Shown here: positions 24,156-32,351 of the stretch, piece after piece | How positions within the stretch are numbered: position 1 is the first letter of the stretch | Layout: each line of letters starts with the position of its first letter | Source of the DNA: an uncultured Bacilli bacterium | GTDB taxonomy: Bacteria > Bacillota_I > Bacilli_A > RF39 > UBA660 | Direction: 5' to 3' | Length of the DNA stretch: 33,186 nt | Assembly (NCBI GenBank): GCA_947629075.1 | Contig: CANRCI010000003.1 | Span: forward strand, 1 to 33,186 | The notes under the pieces: generated by a model | Told to the model about the DNA's origin: nothing | The model's input: the letters and a program-made list of their open reading frames with translations, nothing else | The model's database searches: none | Program-made: the position numbers and the translations under genes

Positions 24156-26408
24156 CTTTTTATTATTTCGTTTTTTACCGTTAGTTTTTTTCTTACCCGT
24201 CTTCTTTTTCTCAATTGTAAGTTCGCGGTAACTAGCAAAGATAATTAAGAATAGTCCTATTACTAATAAGAAAATAGATATTGGGGTTTTTTCTAACCAA
24301 TTATATATATTATATAGAATGTTAACTATTACTAAAGCAATACCTAGTAGGAATAGTTTGTCGTATTTTTTGTTTACAAAACCGAAGAAAGCTACTCCAA
24401 TCGATAGAACAATGGCATAAATAGATAAGTAAAGACTTTGATCAAACATGACAATTAATACGGAAATTAGTGAGCCTGCTACAGCAATATATTGACGATA
24501 GTCTTTGTTCTTGACAAATTTATTAATGACAAATGTTAGATATAAAACTAAAACGGAAAGGAAAAAAGTATTCCATATTTCTGAGTTATAAGCATCGATT
24601 AATGAATAGATAGGTATGGCGATTGCAACTAAAGTTATGTTTTTCTTAGTCTTATCGTCATCGTGATAAAAGACTGATATCATATATAACAATAGAGCAA
24701 TGACATTAGCAACGATATAATTATCATTAGTACTCTCAATGAAGTGTTGATCGATAGCATAACTTCCTAAATAAATCGTAAACAGTAAAATAGCAAAAGC
24801 CACATTAGTAAGTTTAGGATCATCTTTTTTATATATTCCTACTACGTAATAATAACCGATAATAGTTAATATAACTAATAGAATTGCATAAATATTTCCA
24901 AAAGTCGCTACTTTTATGACTGATATCAAAGCTAGAACCAAACTTATATATTTATACATATTGATAAGTTTTTTATTTTTAAATACGCCATAAAGAATAA
25001 CGCTGATTAAGAATAAGATACCGATTAACAATTCATAAAGATCAAATGCAAAATAATTATTGAAGAATAGTAAGAATCCTAAAACGAACATAAATACTTT
25101 AACAGGATGGATATAAGCTTCAAAAGCATACTCATCTAAAGATTCAAAACTCATACATGCCAGACACATAAACATCGATACTACTGAGATAATAATTGGT
25201 AACCAAGTAGGATTGTGTAGTGATAATATAAAAGCAAATAAAGTTAGTATGTCAGCTGTTATAAGTGATGACGTTATCAGTAATTTTCGCTTGTACAATA
25301 GTGCTACTAGATATACGAAAACAGCATAAACCGTTATTCCTAAAGCCCAAAGTTCAATCGAAAAGTTTAACGTTAAAAACAATGGTATGACAAACAAGAA
25401 AGACGCTAGTGGTGCAAAATAATTTAAATCACTATCTTCATTCTTTTTAACCCAACTGTATATCTCATAAACGAATAAAATGGTAAGTATTAATACAGAT
25501 AAATAGTTGTCAAAAAAGAATTGAAAAGTAACAAAACATAACATTGAAATAAGAGTTATTATCTTAGAGAAAGCATAGAGAATTTTACTTCTAAACTTCT
25601 CACTGTAATAAGTAAATTTACCAAGTAAAATAAACAATGGTGCAATGGTAAACAACGTATCTTCAACACTCAAAGCTAAAAAGCGATCCATTTGGAAAAT
25701 AGCAAGTAGTAATAATGTGTACAATATGTATAAAATGTTATCTTTTTCAAAATTGCAATAAGATATGAATGTTAAAAAAGCTGCTAAAAGATAGAAAGAA
25801 ACGTAATAAAAACTGCGACCAGCTCCTAAAAGAGAAAACCAATTGCCAAATATTCCGGCATATCCAGCTGATAGAAAAGCAAACAAGATAAAGATCATTC
25901 CTAATGTCCAAGATACATAAGCACTAGATTTAATTCCTACTCTATTTTTACTAAATCGATATATCGCAAACAGAATAATACTACCTAAAATAAAAATAAA
26001 TATTCGCGATAAATAGTTAACTCTAGCCCAAGACGATGTAGCAAATAAAAACCCAGCTACACTTATTAAAACAATTCCTAATTTTAAGAACATGTCCAAC
26101 TTCTTTATTTCAGGATCTACTTGTTCTTTTTTTACTTTCTTTTTCTTTTTTTCAATATCCGATACAGCCCAAACAGTTAAAATTGATCCCACAATATTAA
26201 AGAGCAACAATACAATAGCAACGCCATACAAAACATTTTCTTTTTTTATCAAAGTCGCATAATTTTCAGAACTAAAATATAATAAAAAGATTGAAACTCC
26301 CGATAAAACAATAGATGGAATAGATACTAAACCAAACAACCCGACTGAAATGAACAAAGCTAAGATGTTACTAATCAAAACAACATCTAGCTTGGACTTT
26401 ACGCTCAC
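24141..26408 (-). CDS. large polytopic membrane protein with Lys-rich C-terminus
   Basis: About 755 residues, not recognised. I place the start at the GTG at 26408 (MSVKSKLDV), since AGAGGTGAG lies six bases upstream; the track's first GTG is inside that ribosome site. It is nearly all hydrophobic, with some 20 or more membrane segments arranged in pairs. One Lys-rich cytoplasmic loop (~90-105, DIEKKKKKVKKEQ) breaks the pattern. The C-terminus is a very basic tail of ~20 residues (KKTGKKKTNGKKRNNKK), certainly cytoplasmic. It resembles, in layout only, the DUF2157/DUF2339-like uncharacterised many-TM proteins. It lies between the sporulation locus and dacF as a single-gene unit. Confidence 0.75.
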   Translation of the reverse strand: MSVKSKLDVVLISNILALFISVGLFGLVSIPSIVLSGVSIFLLYFSSENYATLIKKENVLYGVAIVLLLFNIVGSILTVWAVSDIEKKKKKVKKEQVDPEIKKLDMFLKLGIVLISVAGFLFATSSWARVNYLSRIFIFILGSIILFAIYRFSKNRVGIKSSAYVSWTLGMIFILFAFLSAGYAGIFGNWFSLLGAGRSFYYVSFYLLAAFLTFISYCNFEKDNILYILYTLLLLAIFQMDRFLALSVEDTLFTIAPLFILLGKFTYYSEKFRSKILYAFSKIITLISMLCFVTFQFFFDNYLSVLILTILFVYEIYSWVKKNEDSDLNYFAPLASFLFVIPLFLTLNFSIELWALGITVYAVFVYLVALLYKRKLLITSSLITADILTLFAFILSLHNPTWLPIIISVVSMFMCLACMSFESLDEYAFEAYIHPVKVFMFVLGFLLFFNNYFAFDLYELLIGILFLISVILYGVFKNKKLINMYKYISLVLALISVIKVATFGNIYAILLVILTIIGYYYVVGIYKKDDPKLTNVAFAILLFTIYLGSYAIDQHFIESTNDNYIVANVIALLLYMISVFYHDDDKTKKNITLVAIAIPIYSLIDAYNSEIWNTFFLSVLVLYLTFVINKFVKNKDYRQYIAVAGSLISVLIVMFDQSLYLSIYAIVLSIGVAFFGFVNKKYDKLFLLGIALVIVNILYNIYNWLEKTPISIFLLVIGLFLIIFASYRELTIEKKKTGKKKTNGKKRNNKKRNKK

Positions 26409-26447
26409 TATACTCACCTCTATTATAATTTTAACATAAATGAGACA

Positions 26448-26489
26448 AATAAAAAAGATACTAAATTAAAATGGATATAAAGTATCTTT
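26448..26489 (-). terminator. terminator of the DacF-type gene
   Basis: AAAGATACT / AGTATCTTT stem with an 18-base loop and TTTTATTT on the minus strand. The stop codon lies within the loop. Confidence 0.7.
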
Positions 26490-27608
26490 TAACACTCTTA
26501 AAAACAGATTAAAAATATTTATTTTATTTACATCTTCTCTGGTGACAATGTTTATTTCATCCACTACTTCGTCATTTAATTTAATATACATTTTACCGAC
26601 AACATCACCTTTTTTTAATGGCAATTTGACTTCATTAATTTTTTTGTCCAAATCGTATTTTAAACTTTGTTCACTTATTTTTTTTAAAATGGTCGCATCT
26701 TTTTCAAGATAGAGATTGGTCTTTCTGGTATCACCTTTTTCGAATTGAATGGTATCGATTACTTCATCTTTCGATTTTAATAGATCAATTTGGTAATTAT
26801 TAAAACCATAATCTAAAAGAGCCATTGTCTCATTGTTTCGTACCTTTCCTTCTTTTTCTCCTAAAACAATGGCGATCAACCTAGTATCATTTCTTTTAGC
26901 AGTTACAGCCATACAATAACCAGCAGCGTCGGTAAATCCTGTCTTTAAGCCATCAGCTCCAGCATAAAATCTTATCAACTTATTGGTATTGACTAGCCAA
27001 AATTTGTTATTGGAATCTACTCTTAAGTAATCTTCATAAATAGAAGTATATTTTAGAACCGTTTCATGTTTTAACAATTCTCTAGCAATTACTGCCATAT
27101 CATAAGCAGTCGAATAATGTCCTTCTTCATCAAGACCAGTTGCATTTTTAAATACCGTATCTTTAAGTCCCAAATCCTTTACTTTTTTATTCATCATTTC
27201 GACGAACTTCTCTTCAGTTCCAGCAATTCTTTCAGCCATTGCTACTGTTGCATCATTGGCACTAGCCATAACAATACCTTTAAAAAGTTCTTCAACCGTC
27301 ATAACTTCACCAGTCTCTAAGTATATTTGACTACCACCCATACCAGATGCATTTTTAGACGCCGTTACTTTATCGCTCCAAGACAATTCACCAGCTTCGA
27401 TATATTCCAGAATTATTATTTGACCAACCATCTTAGTCATCGAAGCCACTGCCAATTTTTCATTGCGATTTTTTTCGTAAATTATTTTACCAGTTGACGC
27501 CTCCATAAGAAGAGAACTTTTAGCATTAGGAGTTGGATCTTCACTAGCGTAAACCCTTGGAATTAAAAGAAATAACGCCATCATTGCAATCAAAAACTTC
27601 TTTTTCAT
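26466..27608 (-). CDS. dacF: D-alanyl-D-alanine carboxypeptidase, S11 family (DacF type)
   Basis: 380 residues starting at the ATG at 27608 (MKKKFLIAMM), chosen for the GAGAGGTGA site upstream; the track's start at 27638 would run through it. A signal peptide ends near VYASE. The penicillin-binding motifs are all present: SMTK (56-59), SAN (116-118) and KTG (222-224). The C-terminal ~100 residues form the PBP5-like beta domain and end in a hydrophobic or amphipathic membrane anchor (INIFNLFLRVLKDTLYPF). It trims the terminal D-Ala from peptidoglycan stem peptides. In spore formers a DacF enzyme acts in spore cortex synthesis; the vegetative DacA role cannot be excluded. It diverges from a VanY-type gene. 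Confidence 0.9.
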   Translation of the reverse strand: MKKKFLIAMMALFLLIPRVYASEDPTPNAKSSLLMEASTGKIIYEKNRNEKLAVASMTKMVGQIIILEYIEAGELSWSDKVTASKNASGMGGSQIYLETGEVMTVEELFKGIVMASANDATVAMAERIAGTEEKFVEMMNKKVKDLGLKDTVFKNATGLDEEGHYSTAYDMAVIARELLKHETVLKYTSIYEDYLRVDSNNKFWLVNTNKLIRFYAGADGLKTGFTDAAGYCMAVTAKRNDTRLIAIVLGEKEGKVRNNETMALLDYGFNNYQIDLLKSKDEVIDTIQFEKGDTRKTNLYLEKDATILKKISEQSLKYDLDKKINEVKLPLKKGDVVGKMYIKLNDEVVDEINIVTREDVNKINIFNLFLRVLKDTLYPF

Positions 27609-27644
27609 CAATTCACCTCTCATTAATAAATATGTCAAAATATG

Positions 27645-27673
27645 TTTATATATTATCTTTTTTTGAGTATAAT
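27645..27673 (+). promoter_or_regulatory. candidate promoter of the VanY-type gene
   Basis: TTTATA (27645-27650), 17 bases, TATAAT (27668-27673), giving a very short leader before the GAGGTAG ribosome site and the ATG at 27692. Confidence 0.45.
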
Positions 27674-27691
27674 TATCTTGAGGTAGAGATA

Positions 27692-28549
27692 ATGAAAAAA
27701 TTTATATTGAGCATATTTTGTATCCTAGTTATTGTATTCGGAGGATTGCTTTCTTACAAGATGTTTTTTACTGATAATGAAGAAAAGAGTACCAATAACC
27801 CAGACAATAATAGTAAAATTGAAAAAAGTAGTGATGAATGGGAAAAAATAGATATATATAAAGAAGAAAATAGAGATAGGTACATAAATTATAAAGATAA
27901 AAATAAAGAACTATCGAATGAACGAGTTGTGCTTCTCGTAAACATTGGGATTGATCAAGATTTTTATACGAACGTCAAACCTGCTTTGAGAAAAGATACT
28001 AATTTAGTCCTTACTAATAAGTTTTATTCTTTAGAAAAAGATTACGTACCGAAGAACTTGGAAACTATCGATTCAAAATATCAAGTTGGTGGAAAAATGC
28101 TTACCCACGATGCGAGAGTTGCCTTTGAAAAGATGGCTCAAGCAGCCCGCGATGATGGATACAACATAAGAGCAGTTTCGACATATCGCAGTTACAACTA
28201 TCAGAATAATTTGTACAACAACTATGTCAATCGTGATGGTAAAGAACAAGCTGATACCTATTCTGCCCGTCCGGGATATTCCGAACATCAAACAGGACTA
28301 GCTGCCGACATCGATAACAATAACACTAGTTACACTTCATTTGGACTTACTAAAGAGTTTACCTGGATGAAAGAAAATGCTTATAAGTACGGATTTATTT
28401 TGCGATATACATCTGAAAATGAATACATCACTGGTTATAAGAACGAACCATGGCATTATCGCTATGTCGGTGTCGATGTTGCAACTAAAATGATGAAAGA
28501 AAACATCTCGAGTTATGAAGAGTATTATTTCAAGTATTTGGACAAATAA
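27692..28549 (+). CDS. D-alanyl-D-alanine carboxypeptidase, VanY/M15B family
   Basis: 285 residues from the ATG at 27692, preceded by GAGGTAG. The track's start at 27557 would overlap the dacF signal peptide and is rejected. Residues ~4-24 form a signal or anchor segment. A Lys/Asn-rich linker leads to the zinc peptidase domain (~125-265). Its metal and catalytic residues are visible: H199 and D206 in SEHQTGLAAD, and E252 and H255 in NEPWHYRYVG, with STYRSYNYQ before them. It removes terminal D-Ala from peptidoglycan peptides outside the cell. There are no vanRS/vanHAX genes nearby, so it is a housekeeping wall enzyme and not a resistance gene. It shares the intergenic region with dacF. Confidence 0.92.
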   Translation: MKKFILSIFCILVIVFGGLLSYKMFFTDNEEKSTNNPDNNSKIEKSSDEWEKIDIYKEENRDRYINYKDKNKELSNERVVLLVNIGIDQDFYTNVKPALRKDTNLVLTNKFYSLEKDYVPKNLETIDSKYQVGGKMLTHDARVAFEKMAQAARDDGYNIRAVSTYRSYNYQNNLYNNYVNRDGKEQADTYSARPGYSEHQTGLAADIDNNNTSYTSFGLTKEFTWMKENAYKYGFILRYTSENEYITGYKNEPWHYRYVGVDVATKMMKENISSYEEYYFKYLDK

Positions 28550-28583
28550 AAAGAATTTAGCCAAAAACTAAATTCTTTTTTTA
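28548..28583. terminator. bidirectional terminator between vanY-type gene and pdp
   Basis: AAGAATTTAG / CTAAATTCTT perfect 10-bp stem with a 7-base loop. There are seven T after it on the plus strand and CTTTTTATTTG on the minus strand, so it serves both converging genes. Confidence 0.9.
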
Positions 28584-29807
28584 TTCAATAGTAAATGCTT
28601 CTAGTGGATCGTCATATTCTTCTTTAGCTCCGATATACAAAGTACAGATGACGTCTCCCTCTTTTACTTCATCACCAACTAATTTATTTAGATAAACTCC
28701 AACGGTAGGATCGATTTCATCTTCTAGTTTAGTTCGCCCTGCTCCTAATTGGTTAGCAATTGTACCGATTTTTAAAGCATCGATGGCAGTTATTACTCCA
28801 CCTTTAGGACTCTTTATTTCTATTGTCTTGTCACTTACTTTTAACTGTTCTATATCGCCATCTTGTTCTTTTACAAATTCCAAGAATTTCTGATATGCCT
28901 TACCACTGGACATTGCTTCTCCCGCTTCTTTAATAGCTTCTTCTTCAGAAATGTTTTTAGCCATCATTAAGATATCTACGATAATTTTAGAACATAACTT
29001 AGTTAGATTATTTCCTTCTTTTCCTTGTAGAACATTGATTGCTTCTAAAACTTCAAGACTATTTCCAACACTATTTCCGAGTGGTGTATCCATATCACTA
29101 ATCTCAGCTCTTACTTCTTTTTTATAACGATAACCGATTCTTTCAACGATATCCTTAAATCGCAATGCTTCATCGTGACTTTTAATAAATGCACCCTTTC
29201 CCAATTTAATGTCGATAAATATCTTATCAGCTCCACTAGCTATTTTTTTACTCATGACACTGGACGCTATTAAAGGGATTGAATCAACTGTTCCCGTTAC
29301 ATCTCTTAAGGCATAAACTTTTTTATCAAGTGGTGTTAACTCATCACTACTCTCACAGATACTAAATCCAACACGATTAGTTTTATCGATAAATTCATCT
29401 AGTGTTAGATTAGTTTTAAATCCAGGAATACTTTCCAATTTATCAATTGTACCACCAGTTACTCCTAGACCACGGCCACTCATTTTAGCAACTTTTAAAC
29501 CACAACTAGCAAGAACAGGAGCTACCACTAAAGTCGTCTTATCCCCAATACCACCAGTTGAATGTTTTTCAACCTTAATGCCATCAATCTTACTCAAATC
29601 CAATTTAGTCCCACTGTCAATAAAAGTATCAGTCAAATGGAATATTTCCATATCTGTCATATCTTTTAAACATATAGCCATAAGTAAACTACTCATTTGA
29701 TAATCTGGTATTTCACCATTTAAGTAACCATTAAAAAAGTATTTAATTTCGCTGCTCGTTAATTCTTGACCAGCTTTCTTTTTATTAATTATACTAACTG
29801 CATCCAT
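28581..29807 (-). CDS. pdp: pyrimidine-nucleoside phosphorylase
   Basis: 408 residues. It splits uridine, thymidine or deoxyuridine with phosphate to the base and (deoxy)ribose 1-phosphate in nucleoside salvage. The phosphate-binding signature KHSTGGIGDKTTL is at 81-93, followed by KMSGRGLGVTGGTIDKLES. The substrate region YALRDVTGTVDSIPLIASSVMSKKIA is intact. It is slightly shorter than the usual ~433 because the C-terminal domain ends early (PLEAFTIE). Thymidine phosphorylase DeoA is very similar, so substrate range is not settled. It follows the GlmU-like gene by 11 bases. AGGTGATT ribosome site. Confidence 0.93.
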   Translation of the reverse strand: MDAVSIINKKKAGQELTSSEIKYFFNGYLNGEIPDYQMSSLLMAICLKDMTDMEIFHLTDTFIDSGTKLDLSKIDGIKVEKHSTGGIGDKTTLVVAPVLASCGLKVAKMSGRGLGVTGGTIDKLESIPGFKTNLTLDEFIDKTNRVGFSICESSDELTPLDKKVYALRDVTGTVDSIPLIASSVMSKKIASGADKIFIDIKLGKGAFIKSHDEALRFKDIVERIGYRYKKEVRAEISDMDTPLGNSVGNSLEVLEAINVLQGKEGNNLTKLCSKIIVDILMMAKNISEEEAIKEAGEAMSSGKAYQKFLEFVKEQDGDIEQLKVSDKTIEIKSPKGGVITAIDALKIGTIANQLGAGRTKLEDEIDPTVGVYLNKLVGDEVKEGDVICTLYIGAKEEYDDPLEAFTIE

Positions 29808-29818
29808 AAAACAATCAC

Positions 29819-30391
29819 CTATTTTCTATAATCTATTTTTTCTACTTGTCTTGCTCTTGCCAAAGCGAGACTGTTTTCTTTGACATCATCTGTTATTGTC
29901 GAACCAGCTCCCACCAAAGAATTTTTCTTCAATGTAACTGGTGCAATGATACTCGAATTACTACCGACAAAGACTTTACTTTCAATTGTCGTATCGTATT
30001 TTTGACTATCCAGTGGATTATAGTTGGCCATTACTACTCCTGCTCCAATATTCACCATATCATCCATCTTGGTATTACCAATATATGAAAGATGTTTAAT
30101 TTTATTTTGATCATTGATAATGCTATCTTTAATTTCAACAAAATTACCAATTATATTTTTATCACCGATAACTGTATTACTATGAATATGAGCAAATGGT
30201 CCAATTGTATTATCATTTCCAATTTTACTATCGACTATAACAGTATTGGATTCAATAACATTGTTTTCACCAATAACAGTTTTACCTCTAATAGTCACAT
30301 TGGGATATATTATTGTACCTTTACCGATTACGACATCATTTCCTATGTAAGTAGTATTTTCATCAATAATCTCAACATCATCAAAAACCAT
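29819..30391 (-). CDS. stand-alone GlmU C-terminal (left-handed beta-helix) acetyltransferase-like protein
   Basis: About 190 residues from the ATG at 30391 (MVFDDVEIID), with AGGTGAAGG upstream; the track's GTG at 30400 lies in that site. The whole protein matches the C-terminal half of bifunctional GlmU: DENTTYIGNDVVIG, GPFAHIHSNT, GNFVEIKDS, HLSYIG, VNIGAGVVMANYN, VFVGSNSSIIAPV and LARARQ. The catalytic His of the GlmU acetyltransferase site is present (H103 in the track numbering, KHLSYIG). The conserved NYDG reads NYNP with a small insertion. The uridylyltransferase half is absent and no upstream remnant exists. It may make GlcNAc-1-P with a separate uridylyltransferase, or act on another amino sugar. 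Confidence 0.82.
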   Translation of the reverse strand: MVFDDVEIIDENTTYIGNDVVIGKGTIIYPNVTIRGKTVIGENNVIESNTVIVDSKIGNDNTIGPFAHIHSNTVIGDKNIIGNFVEIKDSIINDQNKIKHLSYIGNTKMDDMVNIGAGVVMANYNPLDSQKYDTTIESKVFVGSNSSIIAPVTLKKNSLVGAGSTITDDVKENSLALARARQVEKIDYRK

Positions 30392-30435
30392 AACCTTCAC
30401 CTATTATTAATTATAACAAATTTTTTCATAATAAA

Positions 30436-30463
30436 ACACAAAAAGAATTCATAATGAATCCTT
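30436..30463 (-). terminator. terminator after the repeat-protein operon
   Basis: AAGGATTCAT / ATGAATTCTT stem (one G-U) with TTTTTGTG after it on the minus strand, immediately past the stop codon at 30466. Confidence 0.8.
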
Positions 30464-30465
30464 TA

Positions 30466-30747
30466 CTACATTTCTGGTAGATATATCTCTTCTAAAAGCG
30501 ATAAATTAGAACTGATCATATCGATTAAATTTTCGCCATATCTTTCTTTTAAACCATTATATCGCTCGACAAAATTAGGATATTCAACAGAAAACAGTAC
30601 TAGACAATTCTCTATAAGTTCTTCGATAAAAGAACAGTTTTCATCCAATAAGAAAGCAATTATTTTTTTTATATTTTCAACATCTAGGCTAGATATAAAA
30701 CTTTCTTCGTATTTACTTAATAGTTCTTCGACTATCTGCTCGGCCAT
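30466..30747 (-). CDS. small helical protein overlapping the 30-residue-repeat gene
   Basis: 93 residues from the ATG at 30747 (MAEQIVEELL), which has AAGGAAATG upstream at a workable distance; the track's ATG at 30756 is one base from it. Function unknown. It is all-helical and acidic (SSLDVENIKKIIAFLLDENC, FIEELIENCLVLF), with no membrane segment or signal. Its start overlaps the end of the repeat-protein gene by 35 bases in another frame, so translation is probably coupled and the products may act together. Confidence 0.65.
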   Translation of the reverse strand: MAEQIVEELLSKYEESFISSLDVENIKKIIAFLLDENCSFIEELIENCLVLFSVEYPNFVERYNGLKERYGENLIDMISSNLSLLEEIYLPEM

Positions 30748-31834
30748 TTTTATCATTTCCTTTTTTATATTTTACCAATTTTTTTAAATCAATACCGTAT
30801 TGTGCTTTCAATCCCTCATTTGAAGTATTGATTATCGGATTTATTTTCCTATCTTTAAAGAAAGGAATTTGATTATCATCCATATATTCAAATAAAGCTC
30901 TTCTCTCATTTGCGTTGAACTGGATAGCAGTTGGGGTTACAAAGTTATCTATACCATACTCTTTGTAGAGTTCAAAAATATTAACTATCGTTTCTAGTTT
31001 TACTCTAAAAATGATTGAGGTAAACAGATGACTGTAACCATCTGCCCAGTATGATAGATTTATTTTCTTACGAATACTTTCAGGTTTGTCTTTCCAAATA
31101 CCTGGTTTAAGAAGGTGCTGGTATTGTTTGTTTTTCCACTCGGGCATCGATAAAATGTTAAATACTTTTTCTTTACTATTACCCCAGATACTACCAGTAA
31201 GTAGATTTTTAAACACCGGATCGTCCCAAACTGATTGTGCTTTTAATATTTCATCCTTTTCCCAACTTTTCTTCATATGCAGTATTTCTACTACATCGCG
31301 GTAGTTACTTTTCCAAATATTTTTTGTCAATAACGGTCTAAATTTAGGATCTTGCCATTCTGGTAGGGATAAAATTTTTTTTACTTCTTCATAACTACAA
31401 CGCCAGATATTAGAACTCAATACCTCTTCAAAATCAGAATCTTCCCATTCTTTCATATGAAGGATTCCATTGACGTCTTCATAATTACTATTCCAAATAT
31501 TGGGTGTCAAAAGCTTTTTAAAACGAAACTCATCCCACTCCTTCATATCCACAATTTTAGAAATATTTTCATAATTGCTATTCCAGATAGTCGGAGTTAA
31601 TAAATTTTTAAACTTTGCATCTTTTAACTTTGCAATCGATAAAACATTTTTTATCTCTTCGTAACTACTGTTCCATATATTACTACTAAGTAAAGCGTTA
31701 AAAGGTTCCTCTTGCAATTCGGACATTGCCATTATTTTAGTTATTTCATCGATACTTCTTTCAAAAAAACGATCATTGATTAAATCGGTTCGGCCATTCA
31801 AAGCTCTAATTTTTTCATCTCTCAACTGATCCAT
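30713..31834 (-). CDS. tandem 30-residue helical repeat protein
   Basis: 373 residues, family not named by me. From residue 45 it is built of exact 30-residue units with consensus FxxLL(T/S)xxIWxSxYEx(V/I)xxILxMxEWxDxx. Units start at 45, 75, 105, 135, 165 (43 residues, with a 13-residue insert) and 208, with a weaker unit at 238 and degenerate helical units to ~300. Each unit predicts two short helices with Trp at positions 10 and 26. The pattern suggests a solenoid. The N-terminal 44 residues are a half-unit cap and the C-terminus is basic (KKLVKYKKGNDKNGRADSRR). There is no signal or membrane segment. Unit length is near that of mTERF and TALE-like nucleic-acid-binding repeats, but that link is speculation. 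Confidence 0.8.
   Translation of the reverse strand: MDQLRDEKIRALNGRTDLINDRFFERSIDEITKIMAMSELQEEPFNALLSSNIWNSSYEEIKNVLSIAKLKDAKFKNLLTPTIWNSNYENISKIVDMKEWDEFRFKKLLTPNIWNSNYEDVNGILHMKEWEDSDFEEVLSSNIWRCSYEEVKKILSLPEWQDPKFRPLLTKNIWKSNYRDVVEILHMKKSWEKDEILKAQSVWDDPVFKNLLTGSIWGNSKEKVFNILSMPEWKNKQYQHLLKPGIWKDKPESIRKKINLSYWADGYSHLFTSIIFRVKLETIVNIFELYKEYGIDNFVTPTAIQFNANERRALFEYMDDNQIPFFKDRKINPIINTSNEGLKAQYGIDLKKLVKYKKGNDKNGRADSRRTIK
31124..31702 (-). repeat. coding tandem repeat, 90-bp units
   Basis: Six units inside the repeat-protein gene. Four consecutive 90-bp units cover 31343-31702, then one unit enlarged by 39 bp, then another 90-bp unit. Units are diverged at DNA level but keep protein consensus, so they are old and under selection. 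Confidence 0.8.
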
Positions 31835-31889
31835 ACTATCACCTACACTAAAATTTTACTTTGTTTAATTAGTGATGTCAATTGTAAAA

Positions 31890-31917
31890 AAAATAAAAAG
31901 AGATAAACATTATCTCA
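31890..31917 (-). terminator. terminator of the XRE regulator gene
   Basis: GAGATAA / TTATCTC stem with a 3-base loop and TTTTTATTTTTTTT on the minus strand, starting in the last codon. Coordinates may be off by one. Confidence 0.85.
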
Positions 31918-32266
31918 ATTTTTTCTCTAATAATTCTATTCCTCTTTTAGGGTTAACCATTATCATTTCGTATAAGTGATGATGGTTTCTTATTTCTTTA
32001 ATAAATTCTATTTCGGAATTGGACATTTTGATAGTATAACTATCATGATTATCACTGATAACATATTTATCATTACCTAGGAAATAATCGATGTTGACGT
32101 TGAAGATATTTGATAAATCTAACAAGGTTTCAAGCGACGGAATTCTTGTCCCCTTTTCATAGCAACAAACACTGACCTTCGTTACATTTAACAAATTACC
32201 TAGTTGTTGCTGCGTCATATTTTGATTTTTTCTCAATTCTTTTATACGTTTACCAAGTAAAATCAT
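31910..32266 (-). CDS. XRE-family transcriptional regulator
   Basis: 118 residues. An N-terminal Cro/CI helix-turn-helix (residues ~4-62) reads RIKELRKNQNMTQQQLGNLLNVTKVSVCCYEKGTRIPSLETLLDLSNIF. A short C-terminal helical region (~85-118) is the likely dimerisation part (SEIEFIKEIRNHHHLYEMIM). It probably binds an inverted repeat over its own promoter (see 32307-32327). It lies between ssb and the repeat-protein gene as a separate unit with its own terminator. The ligand or targets are unknown. GGAAGTG ribosome site. Confidence 0.88.
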   Translation of the reverse strand: MILLGKRIKELRKNQNMTQQQLGNLLNVTKVSVCCYEKGTRIPSLETLLDLSNIFNVNIDYFLGNDKYVISDNHDSYTIKMSNSEIEFIKEIRNHHHLYEMIMVNPKRGIELLEKKLR

Positions 32267-32297
32267 ATAAACACTTCCTAGTAATTTTGATAAACCA

Positions 32298-32327
32298 ATT
32301 ATAAATAAACGAAATTTGCTTTTGTTT
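32298..32327 (-). promoter_or_regulatory. XRE promoter -10 with overlapping candidate operator
   Basis: TATAAT (32298-32303), with an inverted repeat AAACAAAA-gcaaa-TTTCGTTT at 32307-32327 covering the spacer and -35 zone. Arms of 8 bases match in all but one position. It fits an autorepression site for the adjacent XRE regulator. Confidence 0.45.
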
Positions 32328-32351
32328 GAAGTTAACTAAAAAGAAACAATT

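Noticed and set aside
27609-27638. TTGACA on the minus strand as a dacF -35
   Set aside because: A -10 at 16-18 bases would fall on the ribosome site, so it cannot be a normal promoter element.
27557-27691. N-terminal 45-residue extension of the plus-strand VanY ORF in the track
   Set aside because: It overlaps the dacF signal peptide on the other strand, has no ribosome site and includes the promoter. GAGGTAG plus the signal segment support the ATG at 27692.
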